Below are positions 7,200-14,707 of a stretch of 64,000 bases of DNA, piece by piece. The DNA is from Streptomyces xylophagus. Lineage in GTDB: Bacteria; Actinomycetota; Actinomycetes; Streptomycetales; Streptomycetaceae. A program made the translations under genes and the position numbers. The stretch spans positions 292,031 through 356,030 of the forward strand of contig NZ_JNWO01000006.1 in assembly GCF_000716435.1 (NCBI RefSeq), read 5' to 3'. Each line of letters starts with the position of its first letter. The stretch's first letter is position 1. The notes beneath the pieces were generated by a model, which was not told the DNA's origin, made no database searches, and saw nothing but the letters and a program-made list of their open reading frames with translations.

Positions 7200-9577
7200 G
7201 ACGGTTCGCCGATCCGTACCGCCAGCTTGACCAGCCGGCGCCCGGAGACGACCCGGTCGGTGCTCTCGCCGAGCCGGGTCAGCACCGGCACCGCGCCGGG
7301 CAGATCCACCACGTGCGTCACCAGGTCCCGGTAGCGCTCGGGAGCGCGGCACAACTCCGCCGCCGCGTACAGGAGATGCTCCCCCGCCACCCCCCGGTGC
7401 CCCAGCACCCGCACCTTGTGCCCGTCGTCCGTGCCCAGTTGGGCGACGTACGGCGGCTGCGGCAGCCCCGTGCGGTTCGCGGCCCGGATCCCGGCCAGGT
7501 CCACGCCGGGCAGCCGGGGACTGACGGCGGGCCGGGCCAGTCCGCCCACGAGGTCGATCACCGTGTCCCTGCCGCCGGCCGCGTCGAGCGCCGCCTCCAG
7601 ACAGGCCAGGGTGGCCGGGGCCGGGGTGGCGACCAGCACCGCGAGCGGGCCGTCGCCGAGCAGCTCCGTGAGCGTGTCGGGGGTCAGATCGGCGAACCGC
7701 ACCCGTTCGTCGGCGGCGTACGAGGCCTGTGCGCTCCACTCCAGGCCGCCGCGCGTGTGGTGGACGTGCACGGTCCGCACCCCCGGCGAGTACCAGCGCC
7801 GGGCGGTGCGCACGGCGAGGTGGCCGACGGTGCCGTCACCGAACACCAGGAGGGTGCGGGGGCGGTGCTCGGCCAGCGCGAGCGCGGCATAGCGGACCAC
7901 GGCGAGCGGTTCGACCAGCGCGCCGAGCACGCCCGGCGGGACCTCGGGCAGCGGCAGCACCAGGCCGGCGCGCACCGCCGAGGCGGGGATCAGGGCGCGC
8001 TCCTGCAACAGCCCGTCCACGTTGTGCCCCAGCAGGAACGAGGAGTCGGTGGGGTGCGTGGGGTTGACCACCACGTGGGTGCCCGGGACCAGTTCGGGGT
8101 CCTGGACGCCGGGTCCGGCCGCCACGATCCTGGCCACGCCCTCGTGTCCCAGGACCGGCGCCCCGTCGTCGCGGATCCCGCGCAGCATCTGCAGATCGGT
8201 GCCGCACACCCCGGCGACCAGCGGCGCGAGCAGCAGCTCGCCCGGCCCGGGCTCGGGGGTACGGCGCGCGGAGAGGTGCAGCCCTTCCGCGTCCCGGACG
8301 ACCGCGTGGTGCCTGGGGATACGCGGGGGTGGGGTTTTGGGGGCGGCGTGCGGGGTTCGGTGCGGGGTTCCGAGGCCGACGTGCACGGTCCCGTCCGGGG
8401 TGCCGGGGCCGGCGTCAGGGGATCCGAGGGCGGCGAGTACGGCCTCGTCCGGAGTGCCGGGGCCGGCGAGTACGGCCCCGGCCGGGGTCCCGAGGGCGGC
8501 GTGCACGACCCCGGCCGGGGTCCCGAGGCCGGCGTGCACGACCCCGTCCGGAGTGCCGAGGGCGGCGATCCCCGCGCCGATCAGGCCGTTGGCGTCGCCG
8601 GGGGCGCAGATCGTGATGCGGTCGGTCAGCCACTCCGGTGCGCGCTCACCCGTCAGATACAGGCCCTCGCGGCGGAAGTGCCGGTGCAGGGAGGCCTCGT
8701 AGTGCCGACCCAGGCCGGTCACCACGCCGCCGGTGAGGGCGAGTTCGTCCAGTTCGGGATCGAGGCACAGGGCGGTGCGCAGCACATCGGCGACGGGGGC
8801 CGTCGCCGCGTCGAGCAACTCGGCGGCCAGCGCGTCACCGGCGTCGAGCGCGCCGCCCAGCGCCGCCTCGAAGGAAGCGCCCGCGGCCATGCCCCGGCCC
8901 AGCCCGGAGGCCCGCCAGCGGTCGGCGGCGCGCTCCCGCAGCACGTCCGCCATCCGGCCGAGCCCGGGACCGGAGGCGTACGACGCCACATGGCCCAGGC
9001 GGCCGCAGTCGCACGCCAACTCGACGGGCTCGCCCGCGAGTTCCGCGACCGCCGGCAGATGACCCACCTCGCCCTGGAGCCCGAGGGCGTCCGTGGCGAT
9101 CGTCCCGCTGCGCAGGTCGACGGTGCGGCAGGCGATGCCCGAACTGACCGTCATCAGCAGCACCTTGCGATGCTTGCGGCGCCACGGCGCGGACACGAAG
9201 TGCAGCAGCGCGGCGGTGACGTCGTTGACGACGTGCCACTCCACGTCGGGCCGCCGCGCGCGCAGCGCGCCCGGCAGGTCCAGCGGTGTCGTCTCGTCGC
9301 CGAACAGCGGCGCCGAGCCGTAGACCGTGCCGGTGCGCTGGTCGAGCGCCGCGCCGAAGGAGATGCCGGCCACCACCGAGGGGCCGGCGGGCACGGCGTC
9401 GCAGATCGTGCCGAGCAGCCGTGCCGTCAACTCCTCGACGGAGGCGCCGGGATGGCGCAGCCGGCTGGGCGAGGGCGTGTCGACGACCTCGCCCAGCCCC
9501 TCCCGGGGCGACCAGACGGCGTGCCGGACATGGGTGCCGCCGACGTCGAGGACGGCGATCGGGCCCGGGCCGCTCAC
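7196..9577 (-). CDS. ROK-family kinase fused to zinc-dependent alcohol dehydrogenase
   Basis: A 793-residue two-domain protein. Residues 1-330 are a ROK kinase: VLDVGGTHVRHAVW phosphate-binding start, LQGEVGH, and a modified ROK zinc motif CDCGRLGHVASY in which His replaces the third Cys. Residues 331-420 are a Gly/Pro/Ala linker of 11-residue repeats (LGTPDGVVHAG type). Residues 421-793 are a medium-chain dehydrogenase with catalytic-zinc AGVCGTD and LGHEGVA and nucleotide-binding FGDGTVGHLA; the structural-zinc Cys cluster is absent. Start GTG 9577 overlaps the cyclase stop (GTGA). ValC and AcbM C7-cyclitol kinases are glucokinase-like, so phosphorylation plus oxidation of the cyclitol is the likely job. 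No stop codon separates the halves. Confidence 0.88.
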   Translation of the reverse strand: MSGPGPIAVLDVGGTHVRHAVWSPREGLGEVVDTPSPSRLRHPGASVEELTARLLGTICDAVPAGPSVVAGISFGAALDQRTGTVYGSAPLFGDETTPLDLPGALRARRPDVEWHVVNDVTAALLHFVSAPWRRKHRKVLLMTVSSGIACRTVDLRSGTIATDALGLQGEVGHLPAVAELAGEPVELACDCGRLGHVASYASGPGLGRMADVLRERAADRWRASGLGRGMAAGASFEAALGGALDAGDALAAELLDAATAPVADVLRTALCLDPELDELALTGGVVTGLGRHYEASLHRHFRREGLYLTGERAPEWLTDRITICAPGDANGLIGAGIAALGTPDGVVHAGLGTPAGVVHAALGTPAGAVLAGPGTPDEAVLAALGSPDAGPGTPDGTVHVGLGTPHRTPHAAPKTPPPRIPRHHAVVRDAEGLHLSARRTPEPGPGELLLAPLVAGVCGTDLQMLRGIRDDGAPVLGHEGVARIVAAGPGVQDPELVPGTHVVVNPTHPTDSSFLLGHNVDGLLQERALIPASAVRAGLVLPLPEVPPGVLGALVEPLAVVRYAALALAEHRPRTLLVFGDGTVGHLAVRTARRWYSPGVRTVHVHHTRGGLEWSAQASYAADERVRFADLTPDTLTELLGDGPLAVLVATPAPATLACLEAALDAAGGRDTVIDLVGGLARPAVSPRLPGVDLAGIRAANRTGLPQPPYVAQLGTDDGHKVRVLGHRGVAGEHLLYAAAELCRAPERYRDLVTHVVDLPGAVPVLTRLGESTDRVVSGRRLVKLAVRIGEPS
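8345..8585. repeat. 33-bp degenerate tandem repeat encoding the interdomain linker
   Basis: Six to seven copies of a unit of about 33 bp, with one shortened unit. In the minus-strand frame each encodes an LGTPxGxVHAG-type 11-mer joining the kinase and dehydrogenase domains. Because the unit is a multiple of three, copy number can change without breaking the reading frame. The composition predicts a flexible or extended tether. Confidence 0.85.
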
Positions 9578-10785
9578 TGCTCCGGCCCGTTGGTCCGGTC
9601 CGTGTAGGCGTGTACGAAGTCCAGCGCGCGGGCGAGTTCGGCCGCGGTGACGTCGTTGACGAACACGCAGGAGCCGATGCCCTCGGTCAGCGGCAGCCGT
9701 TGCAGACCGTCCCGGTGCTTGACCGCGTCGGCGAGGCCCACCTGGAGCAGTTCCGGGGTGAACACCGGGTGCGTCAGCGGGAGTCCGGCGGCGGCGATCA
9801 GGGCGAGCGCCCGGTGCGCCTCGGGCACGGCCAGGTACTCGCGGCCCGCCGCGAGGGCCACGCACACCGCCATGTCCACGGCGACGGCCTCGCCGTGCAG
9901 CAGCGGCGGGTCGGCGCGGAGTTCCAGCGAGGGGCTGAAGGTGTGGCCGTAGTCCACCGACCGCTCCAACACGCTTTCCCACAGGTTGGGTTCGAGCTCG
10001 TCGAGCATGCCCGCGATGGCCCGGGAGACCACCTCGCTCATGTCCGCGCCGCAGTCCGCGAGCGAGTCGCTGGAGATCTGCGTGACGGTCTCCTCCAGGA
10101 GCGTGAACAGGTCCTTGTCCTTGATGAGCGCCATCTTGATGATCTCGGCCAGTCCGTTGGCGATGTGCCGGGCCGGTACGGTCCGCAGGAACTCCGGGTC
10201 GATCAGGGTGACTTCGGGTGCGAAGTAGGTGCCGAGCCGGTTCTTGTGGGTGCCGTGGTTGACGCCGGTCTTCACACCGACGCCCGCGTCCACCTGGCCG
10301 ACGAGGGTGGTGGGCACGCGTACGTAGGGGGCACCGCGGCGGTAGAGGCTGGCCGCCATCCCCACCACGTCCATCAGGACACCGCCGCCCACCACGACCA
10401 CGCGCTCGGTGCGGCGCAGGATGCCCATCTCGGTCATGGCCCGGGTCACGTCCACGACCTGCTCCAGGGCCTTGGTCTCCTCGTCGCCGGGCATCACCAG
10501 CCAGGTCGCGTCGGTCTGCCAGGCCGTGAAGTAGGCGCGCAGCGCACCGCCGTAGAGCTCGTCCACGACCCGGTCGACCACCACGAGGGCGCGCACGCCA
10601 CCGCGGCCGTCCGCCCCCACGGCCTTGGCGAGCGCCGGGTTGGCCGGGCTGAGCAGTCCCCGGGTCAGGGACACTTCGTACCCGACCGGCTGCTGTGCCT
10701 GGACGTACCAGGTCAGCCCCGGCGGGCGGGGTATGTCGAAGGCGGTCGTCAGGCGCGACGAACGGGCCGCCGTGGTCTCGCTCAT
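9574..10785 (-). CDS. sedoheptulose 7-phosphate cyclase, 2-epi-5-epi-valiolone synthase type
   Basis: A 403-residue member of the sugar phosphate cyclase (dehydroquinate synthase-like) superfamily. Seen: NAD-binding VVVGGGVLMDVVGMAAS, PTTLVGQVDAG, KTGVNHGTHKNRLGTY, NGLAEIIKMALIKD, and metal-binding HTFSPSLE and HGEAVA. From memory of the literature, EEVS enzymes carry Leu, Asp and His at three positions where DDG synthases have Glu, Ala and Thr. Here I see EPNLWE, SVDYGHTF and AVKHRDG, which fits EEVS; the close relative EVS cannot be excluded. It converts sedoheptulose 7-phosphate to a C7 cyclitol, the committed step of acarbose-, validamycin- and cetoniacytone-type pathways. Start ATG 10785 has GGGAGAG upstream. 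First gene of the operon. Confidence 0.92.
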   Translation of the reverse strand: MSETTAARSSRLTTAFDIPRPPGLTWYVQAQQPVGYEVSLTRGLLSPANPALAKAVGADGRGGVRALVVVDRVVDELYGGALRAYFTAWQTDATWLVMPGDEETKALEQVVDVTRAMTEMGILRRTERVVVVGGGVLMDVVGMAASLYRRGAPYVRVPTTLVGQVDAGVGVKTGVNHGTHKNRLGTYFAPEVTLIDPEFLRTVPARHIANGLAEIIKMALIKDKDLFTLLEETVTQISSDSLADCGADMSEVVSRAIAGMLDELEPNLWESVLERSVDYGHTFSPSLELRADPPLLHGEAVAVDMAVCVALAAGREYLAVPEAHRALALIAAAGLPLTHPVFTPELLQVGLADAVKHRDGLQRLPLTEGIGSCVFVNDVTAAELARALDFVHAYTDRTNGPEQ

Positions 10786-10970
10786 GTGAGGATCTCTCCC
10801 TCTGCGTGGATCGGCGTCGATGAGGCGTCGGTAGGGCGTCGTGAGGGGGGCCGGTGCGGGTGGCCCGGGGTGCCGGGCTGGTGGGGGGCGCGGTGGTCGG
10901 GTGGGGTGTTCCCGGGGCGGGTGACGGGGGGCTTGTGCGGAGGTGTGTCTCGGGGCGGGTGCGGGTGGGG

Positions 10971-11187
10971 CTGTTCGGGGGTGTGTTCCGTAACTGGGAG
11001 CAGGTGGTGCTCTGTTCGGGGTGTGCTCCGCAACCGGGCGTAGGTGGAGGTCTGTTCGGGGGTGTGCTCCGCAACTGGGCGCAGACGGTGCTCTGTTCGG
11101 GGTGTGTTCCACAACCGGGCGTGGGCGGAGGTCTGTTCGGGGTGTGCTCCGCAACTGGGCTTGTGCGGGGCCTCAGTTCGGGGGCGT
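10971..11187. repeat. 40/41-bp tandem repeat array, about five copies
   Basis: Units begin CTGTTCGGGGTGTGCTCCGC at 10971, 11012, 11052, 11093 and 11133, with a degenerate sixth near 11174. Lengths alternate 41 and 40 bp, suggesting a higher-order 81-bp duplication. Intergenic. Confidence 0.9.
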
Positions 11188-11414
11188 GCCCCGCCGGCGT
11201 CGGGCCGGGGGTGGCCCGGCGCCGACGCCGACGGGGTGAGGCCGGCGGGGGTGTCCCGCCGTGCGGGGAGCCGACGGGAGGGTGTCCCGTCGGGCAGGGG
11301 TTGGCGGGGGTGTCCCGCGGGGCAGGTGGTTGGTCGGTGGCCGTCGGCCAGGCGGGGTGTTCCGCCGGGCGACCTCGGCCGGGTGTTCCGCCAAGGGGTG
11401 GCGGGAGGGTGTCC

Positions 11415-11632
11415 CGCCAGGCGGTGCTCGGTCGGAGCGGCCTGCTGGGCTGTGCCAGGCGGTGTCCGATCGGAGCCGGCCCGCCGGGCACTGTCCGGTA
11501 TCCGGTCGGAGGTTGCCTGCTTGGCACTGTCCGGTATCCGGTCGGAGGTTGCCTGCTTGGCACTGCCCGGTATCCGGTCGGAGGTTGCCCGCTTGGCACT
11601 GCCCGGTGTTCGGCCGGAGGTGTCCCGCCGGG
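11415..11632. repeat. 36-bp tandem repeat array
   Basis: Four clear units beginning CACTGTCCGGTATCCGGTCG or a close variant start at 11489, 11525, 11561 and 11597. The two central units are nearly identical, and more diverged copies lie to the left. The array stops about 13 bp short of the aldo/keto reductase stop codon. Confidence 0.9.
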
Positions 11633-11644
11633 GCCGTTCGTGGC

Positions 11645-12595
11645 TCAGGCCTCCGGGGCGCCCAGCGGCTCGGGCAGGGCGTCCAGTTCGGCTACGTCCT
11701 GGGCGGTGAGGTCGAGGTCGGCGCCGCCGGCGTTCTGGGTGAGGTAGCGCTCGGTCTTGGTGCCGGGGATCGGGACGACGTAGTCGCCCTTGGTCAGGAG
11801 CCAGGCCAGGGCGACCTGTGCCGTGGTGGCCTCGTGGCGGGCGGCCACCGTCGCCACCGCGTCCACGATCGCCTTGTTGTGCGCGAACGCCTCCTCGGTG
11901 AACCGCGGCTGCGTGCTGCGCCAGTCGTCCTTGGGCAGGTCGCCGGGGCGGGCGAAGGCGCCGGTGAGCAGGCCGCGGCCGAGCGGTGAGAACGGGAGGA
12001 AGGCGATGCCCTTCTCCACGGTGTACGGCAGGACGTCCGCGAAGGCGTCCCGGGTGAACAGGGAGGCCTCGGACTCCACCGCGGCCACCTCGTGCACCGA
12101 CTCCGCCGCACGCACCTGCTCCAGGCTCACCGCCGACAGACCGAGCGCGCGGATCTTGCCCGCCTTGACCTGCTCCGCGAGCGCGCCCCAGCTCTCCTCC
12201 AGGGGGACCGTCGGGTCCACCCGGTGCAGGAAGTACAGGTCGATGTGGTCCACGCCGAGCCGCTGCAGGCTCGCGTCCACGGCGCCCGACAGGTACTCGG
12301 GGCGCCCGTTGAGGCCCAAGCCGTTCTCGTCGACGACCAGGCCGCCCTTGGTGGACAGCACGACCTCGTCGCGGCGGCCCTTCAGCGCGCGGCCGACGAG
12401 CTCCTCGTTGGTGAACGGGCCGTACACGTCGGCGGTGTCGATGAGGTTGACGCCGAGGTCCAGGGCGCGGTGGACGACCTTGACCGAGGCGTCGTCGTCC
12501 CAGCCGTGGGGGTCGTAGCCGAAGGACATGCCCATGGTGCCGAGGCCCACGCGGCCTACGACGGGACCGTTCTTGCCCAGGGTGGTGGTACGCAT
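11645..12595 (-). CDS. aldo/keto reductase
   Basis: A 316-residue NADPH-dependent aldo/keto reductase of the YajO/PcbC-like type. The catalytic set is visible: Asp/Tyr in DTADVYG, Lys in LSTKGG, and His in YFLHRVD. The cofactor-binding end is VPIPGTKTERYL. Start ATG 12595 (MRTTTLGKNG) is preferred over an upstream in-frame ATG at 12673 because the extra 26 residues are a His/Thr/Pro tract outside the fold. It may reduce a keto-cyclitol or simply be a detoxification enzyme; pathway membership is inferred from position. Confidence 0.9.
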   Translation of the reverse strand: MRTTTLGKNGPVVGRVGLGTMGMSFGYDPHGWDDDASVKVVHRALDLGVNLIDTADVYGPFTNEELVGRALKGRRDEVVLSTKGGLVVDENGLGLNGRPEYLSGAVDASLQRLGVDHIDLYFLHRVDPTVPLEESWGALAEQVKAGKIRALGLSAVSLEQVRAAESVHEVAAVESEASLFTRDAFADVLPYTVEKGIAFLPFSPLGRGLLTGAFARPGDLPKDDWRSTQPRFTEEAFAHNKAIVDAVATVAARHEATTAQVALAWLLTKGDYVVPIPGTKTERYLTQNAGGADLDLTAQDVAELDALPEPLGAPEA

Positions 12596-12656
12596 CGTGT
12601 GACAACTCCAGTTTCTCGTGCGGGTGTTGGGGGTGCTGGGGGTGTTGTGGTGCGGG

Positions 12657-12688
12657 TGCGGGAAAAGAGTCATGCGGGAAAGGGGTCA
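12657..12688. repeat. 16-bp tandem duplication spanning a stop codon
   Basis: TGCGGGAAAAGAGTCA (12657-12672) followed by TGCGGGAAAGGGGTCA (12673-12688), 14 of 16 identical. The TCA of the second unit is the flavin oxidase stop in reverse complement. Confidence 0.85.
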
Positions 12689-14371
12689 GGGGAGGCGTAT
12701 CGACTGCCTGTGCCGGAACACGTCACCGGGGTCCCACGCGGCCTTGACCTGCTGCAGACGCGCGTAGTTCTGCTTCCAGTACAGGTCGTGCCAGGGCACC
12801 GACGAGGTGTTGAACGCCGGGTCGGACAGGTCGCCGTCGGGGTAGTTGATGTAGCAGCCGTCGGTCACGTCGCCCGGCACCGGTACTCCGCCGGTGTCGC
12901 CGTAGACCGCGCCGAAGGCCTCGCGGATCCAGCCGACGTTCTTCGCGTCGTCGGCCTTGTCGTACCAACGGCTCTCGAAGTTCGCCTTCATGATCGCGTC
13001 GCGCTGGGCGACCGCGGTCGCCGTGGACGACACGCTCGAGATACGGCCGCCCGACGCGGACAGCACGATGCCGGTCATGGTGCTCGGCCCGTCCGTGCTG
13101 GTGAGGTGCGCGTACATGGCGTCGATCTGCCGCTGCGGCGTACGCGCCCGCAGATGCGCGGACTTGTGGCAGCCGCGGGTCGTGGGGTCGAGCTGGGTCG
13201 GGGAGATCGCGCCGATGTACTTGGTACCGCGCAGCCAGGGCAGCAGCCGGGTGCTGGTGTACTGCGAGTCGAGGACACCGTCGTGCCGGACGGTCGCGGA
13301 GTGCAGACCGAGCGCCTGGTCGAGGCCGGCCAGGAAGTCGGAGAGCACGCTCGGCGCGTCAGGCAGCGAACCGTCGAGCTGGACCACCGCGCCCATCGAC
13401 CCGCTGTCGCGGTGGTTCAGCATCAGCCAGGAGTAGAGCGAACCGGCCGTGGTGCCAGGGGTGTTGTGCTCCTCGAACCAGGTGCCCCAGTAGTCGACCA
13501 GACGGCCGAAACCGTCCTCGGTGACCTTCTCCCAGGGCCAGCCCGCGAGCGTGAGGAAGATCTTGGAGGGCGCCTTCGGCAGCAGCGCGCCCGGCTCGCC
13601 GGTGGACCCGGGCGTGCGGAACCAGAACGCCGTGACCACGCCGAAGCTGCCGCCGCCTCCGCCGGTGTGCGCCCAGAACAGGTCGCGCAGCGCCGCGTCG
13701 GAGGAGTCACGGGCGGCCACGACGGCGCGCGCGGTGCCGGCCGCGTCCACCACGACGACCTCGACCGCGTGGAGATGGTCGACCGTCAGCCCGTACTGGC
13801 GCGAGAGGTTGCCGTAGCCGCCGCCGGTGACATGGCCGCCGACGCCCACGCTGTGGCAGATACCGCCCGGGATCGTGACGCCCCAGCCCTCGTACAGGGC
13901 CTCGTAGACGTCCAGCAGGGTGGCGCCGGCGCCGACCTTGAAGGCGTTCATCGAGGTGTCGAACGTGACCGCGTTCAGCAGCCCCATGTTGATGTTGATC
14001 TGGATGTCCGCGTTGAACACGAAGTCCTCGAAGCAGTGCCCGCCGCCGCACACGGACAGCCGCTTGCCCGCGGTGACCGCCTCCTGCACGGCGGCGACCA
14101 CCTCGGCGGTGCTGCGGGGCAGCACGACCTTGTCCGGACTCGACGTCCACCGCTGGTTGTTGCCCGATATCAGGTCGGGGTAGCGGGCGTCGGCCGGAGT
14201 CACCGCGACTCCCGCCGAGGCGTCCGCGGCCCGCGCGGTCTTATGCGCCCGACCGGTCCCTACGGCGGCCCGGGCGGCCGGTGCCGTCGCCAGCCCGCCG
14301 CCGGTCGCGGCCGTGAACGCGATGCCGGAGCCCAGTCCCACGAACCGGCGTCTTTTCAACTCACCCATCAT
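12686..14371 (-). CDS. Tat-exported berberine-bridge-type FAD-dependent oxidase
   Basis: A 561-residue FAD_binding_4 plus BBE-domain oxidase. A twin-arginine signal KRRRFVGLG at residues 6-14 is followed by a hydrophobic stretch and AxA, so the folded flavoprotein is exported. GGGHCFEDF contains the usual 8-alpha-histidyl FAD site (H112) and PGGICHSVGVGGH the 6-S-cysteinyl site (C172), so FAD should be bicovalently linked as in glucooligosaccharide oxidase. The BBE C terminus ends FRHRQSIRLP. Family members oxidise carbohydrates or alkaloid/polyketide alcohols, so extracellular oxidation of the cyclitol product is plausible. ATG 14371 and 14368 are adjacent candidates after GAGGAAACGGGGG. Confidence 0.9.
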   Translation of the reverse strand: MMGELKRRRFVGLGSGIAFTAATGGGLATAPAARAAVGTGRAHKTARAADASAGVAVTPADARYPDLISGNNQRWTSSPDKVVLPRSTAEVVAAVQEAVTAGKRLSVCGGGHCFEDFVFNADIQININMGLLNAVTFDTSMNAFKVGAGATLLDVYEALYEGWGVTIPGGICHSVGVGGHVTGGGYGNLSRQYGLTVDHLHAVEVVVVDAAGTARAVVAARDSSDAALRDLFWAHTGGGGGSFGVVTAFWFRTPGSTGEPGALLPKAPSKIFLTLAGWPWEKVTEDGFGRLVDYWGTWFEEHNTPGTTAGSLYSWLMLNHRDSGSMGAVVQLDGSLPDAPSVLSDFLAGLDQALGLHSATVRHDGVLDSQYTSTRLLPWLRGTKYIGAISPTQLDPTTRGCHKSAHLRARTPQRQIDAMYAHLTSTDGPSTMTGIVLSASGGRISSVSSTATAVAQRDAIMKANFESRWYDKADDAKNVGWIREAFGAVYGDTGGVPVPGDVTDGCYINYPDGDLSDPAFNTSSVPWHDLYWKQNYARLQQVKAAWDPGDVFRHRQSIRLP

Positions 14372-14476
14372 GACCCCCGTTTCCTCGGAAAACGCGCAGA
14401 GCAATACATGGAACAAGGCAGTGGAAAGAAAGCAGAAAGAAGTAAAGAGAGGCGGAGAGAAGCAGAAGGAGGTGGA

Positions 14477-14497
14477 GGGGAATTCGTGGAATTCCCC
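14477..14497. promoter_or_regulatory. perfect 9-bp inverted repeat in divergent promoter region
   Basis: GGGGAATTC-GTG-GAATTCCCC in the 336-bp gap between the divergent oxidase and VOC-DDN genes. It could be an operator or an RNA hairpin. The flanking 14400-14476 is unusually purine-rich and A-rich for this genome. Confidence 0.5.
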
Positions 14498-14499
14498 GC

Positions 14500-14525
14500 G
14501 GCGGACTCCATTCGGCGGACTCCAT
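14500..14525. promoter_or_regulatory. 12-bp direct repeat
   Basis: GGCGGACTCCAT at 14500-14511 and again at 14514-14525, spaced 14 bp start to start. It lies right after the inverted repeat, a possible binding site for a tandem-binding regulator controlling the divergent genes. Confidence 0.4.
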
Positions 14526-14707
14526 CTCAACAGCATCCGCGCGCCGGACGCCAACCCGGAGATCCCACTTCGGCATGTCCGCCGACTTCCTGAACTCGCC
14601 CTTGCCGCAGCCCACTTCAGGCCCGAAGGTCCAGGCAGGACCCGGGTACCGGACCCGGCCCCCGACGTGTCCGCGCCACCGCGGACCGCGCCCGAACGGA
14701 GCGAACC

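Larger units (their letters stand above)
10786..11644. other. gene-free, G-rich minisatellite region upstream of the cyclase operon
   Basis: 859 bp without a credible gene, between the cyclase start and the aldo/keto reductase stop. The plus strand is strongly G-rich with many GGG/GGGG runs (potential G-quadruplexes). It carries two tandem arrays, listed separately. Several frames stay open for hundreds of codons, but they read as Pro/Arg/Thr repeats with no domain. No obvious -10/-35 box is visible ahead of the cyclase, although the operon promoter must lie here or farther upstream. Confidence 0.8.

Noticed and set aside
9578..11599. In-frame upstream extension of the kinase-dehydrogenase fusion across the cyclase gene and the minisatellites
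   Set aside because: The frame is open only because the DNA is GC-rich. It would overlap the whole cyclase gene and reads as Pro/Arg/Thr repeats, and the GTG at 9577 coupled to the cyclase stop is a better start.
10800..11640. CRISPR array
   Set aside because: The repeats are contiguous and degenerate with no unique spacers of constant length, and no cas genes are present.
12596..12673. 26-residue N-terminal extension of the aldo/keto reductase
   Set aside because: His/Thr/Asn/Pro-rich and repeat-derived. The fold begins at MRTTTLGKNG (12595).
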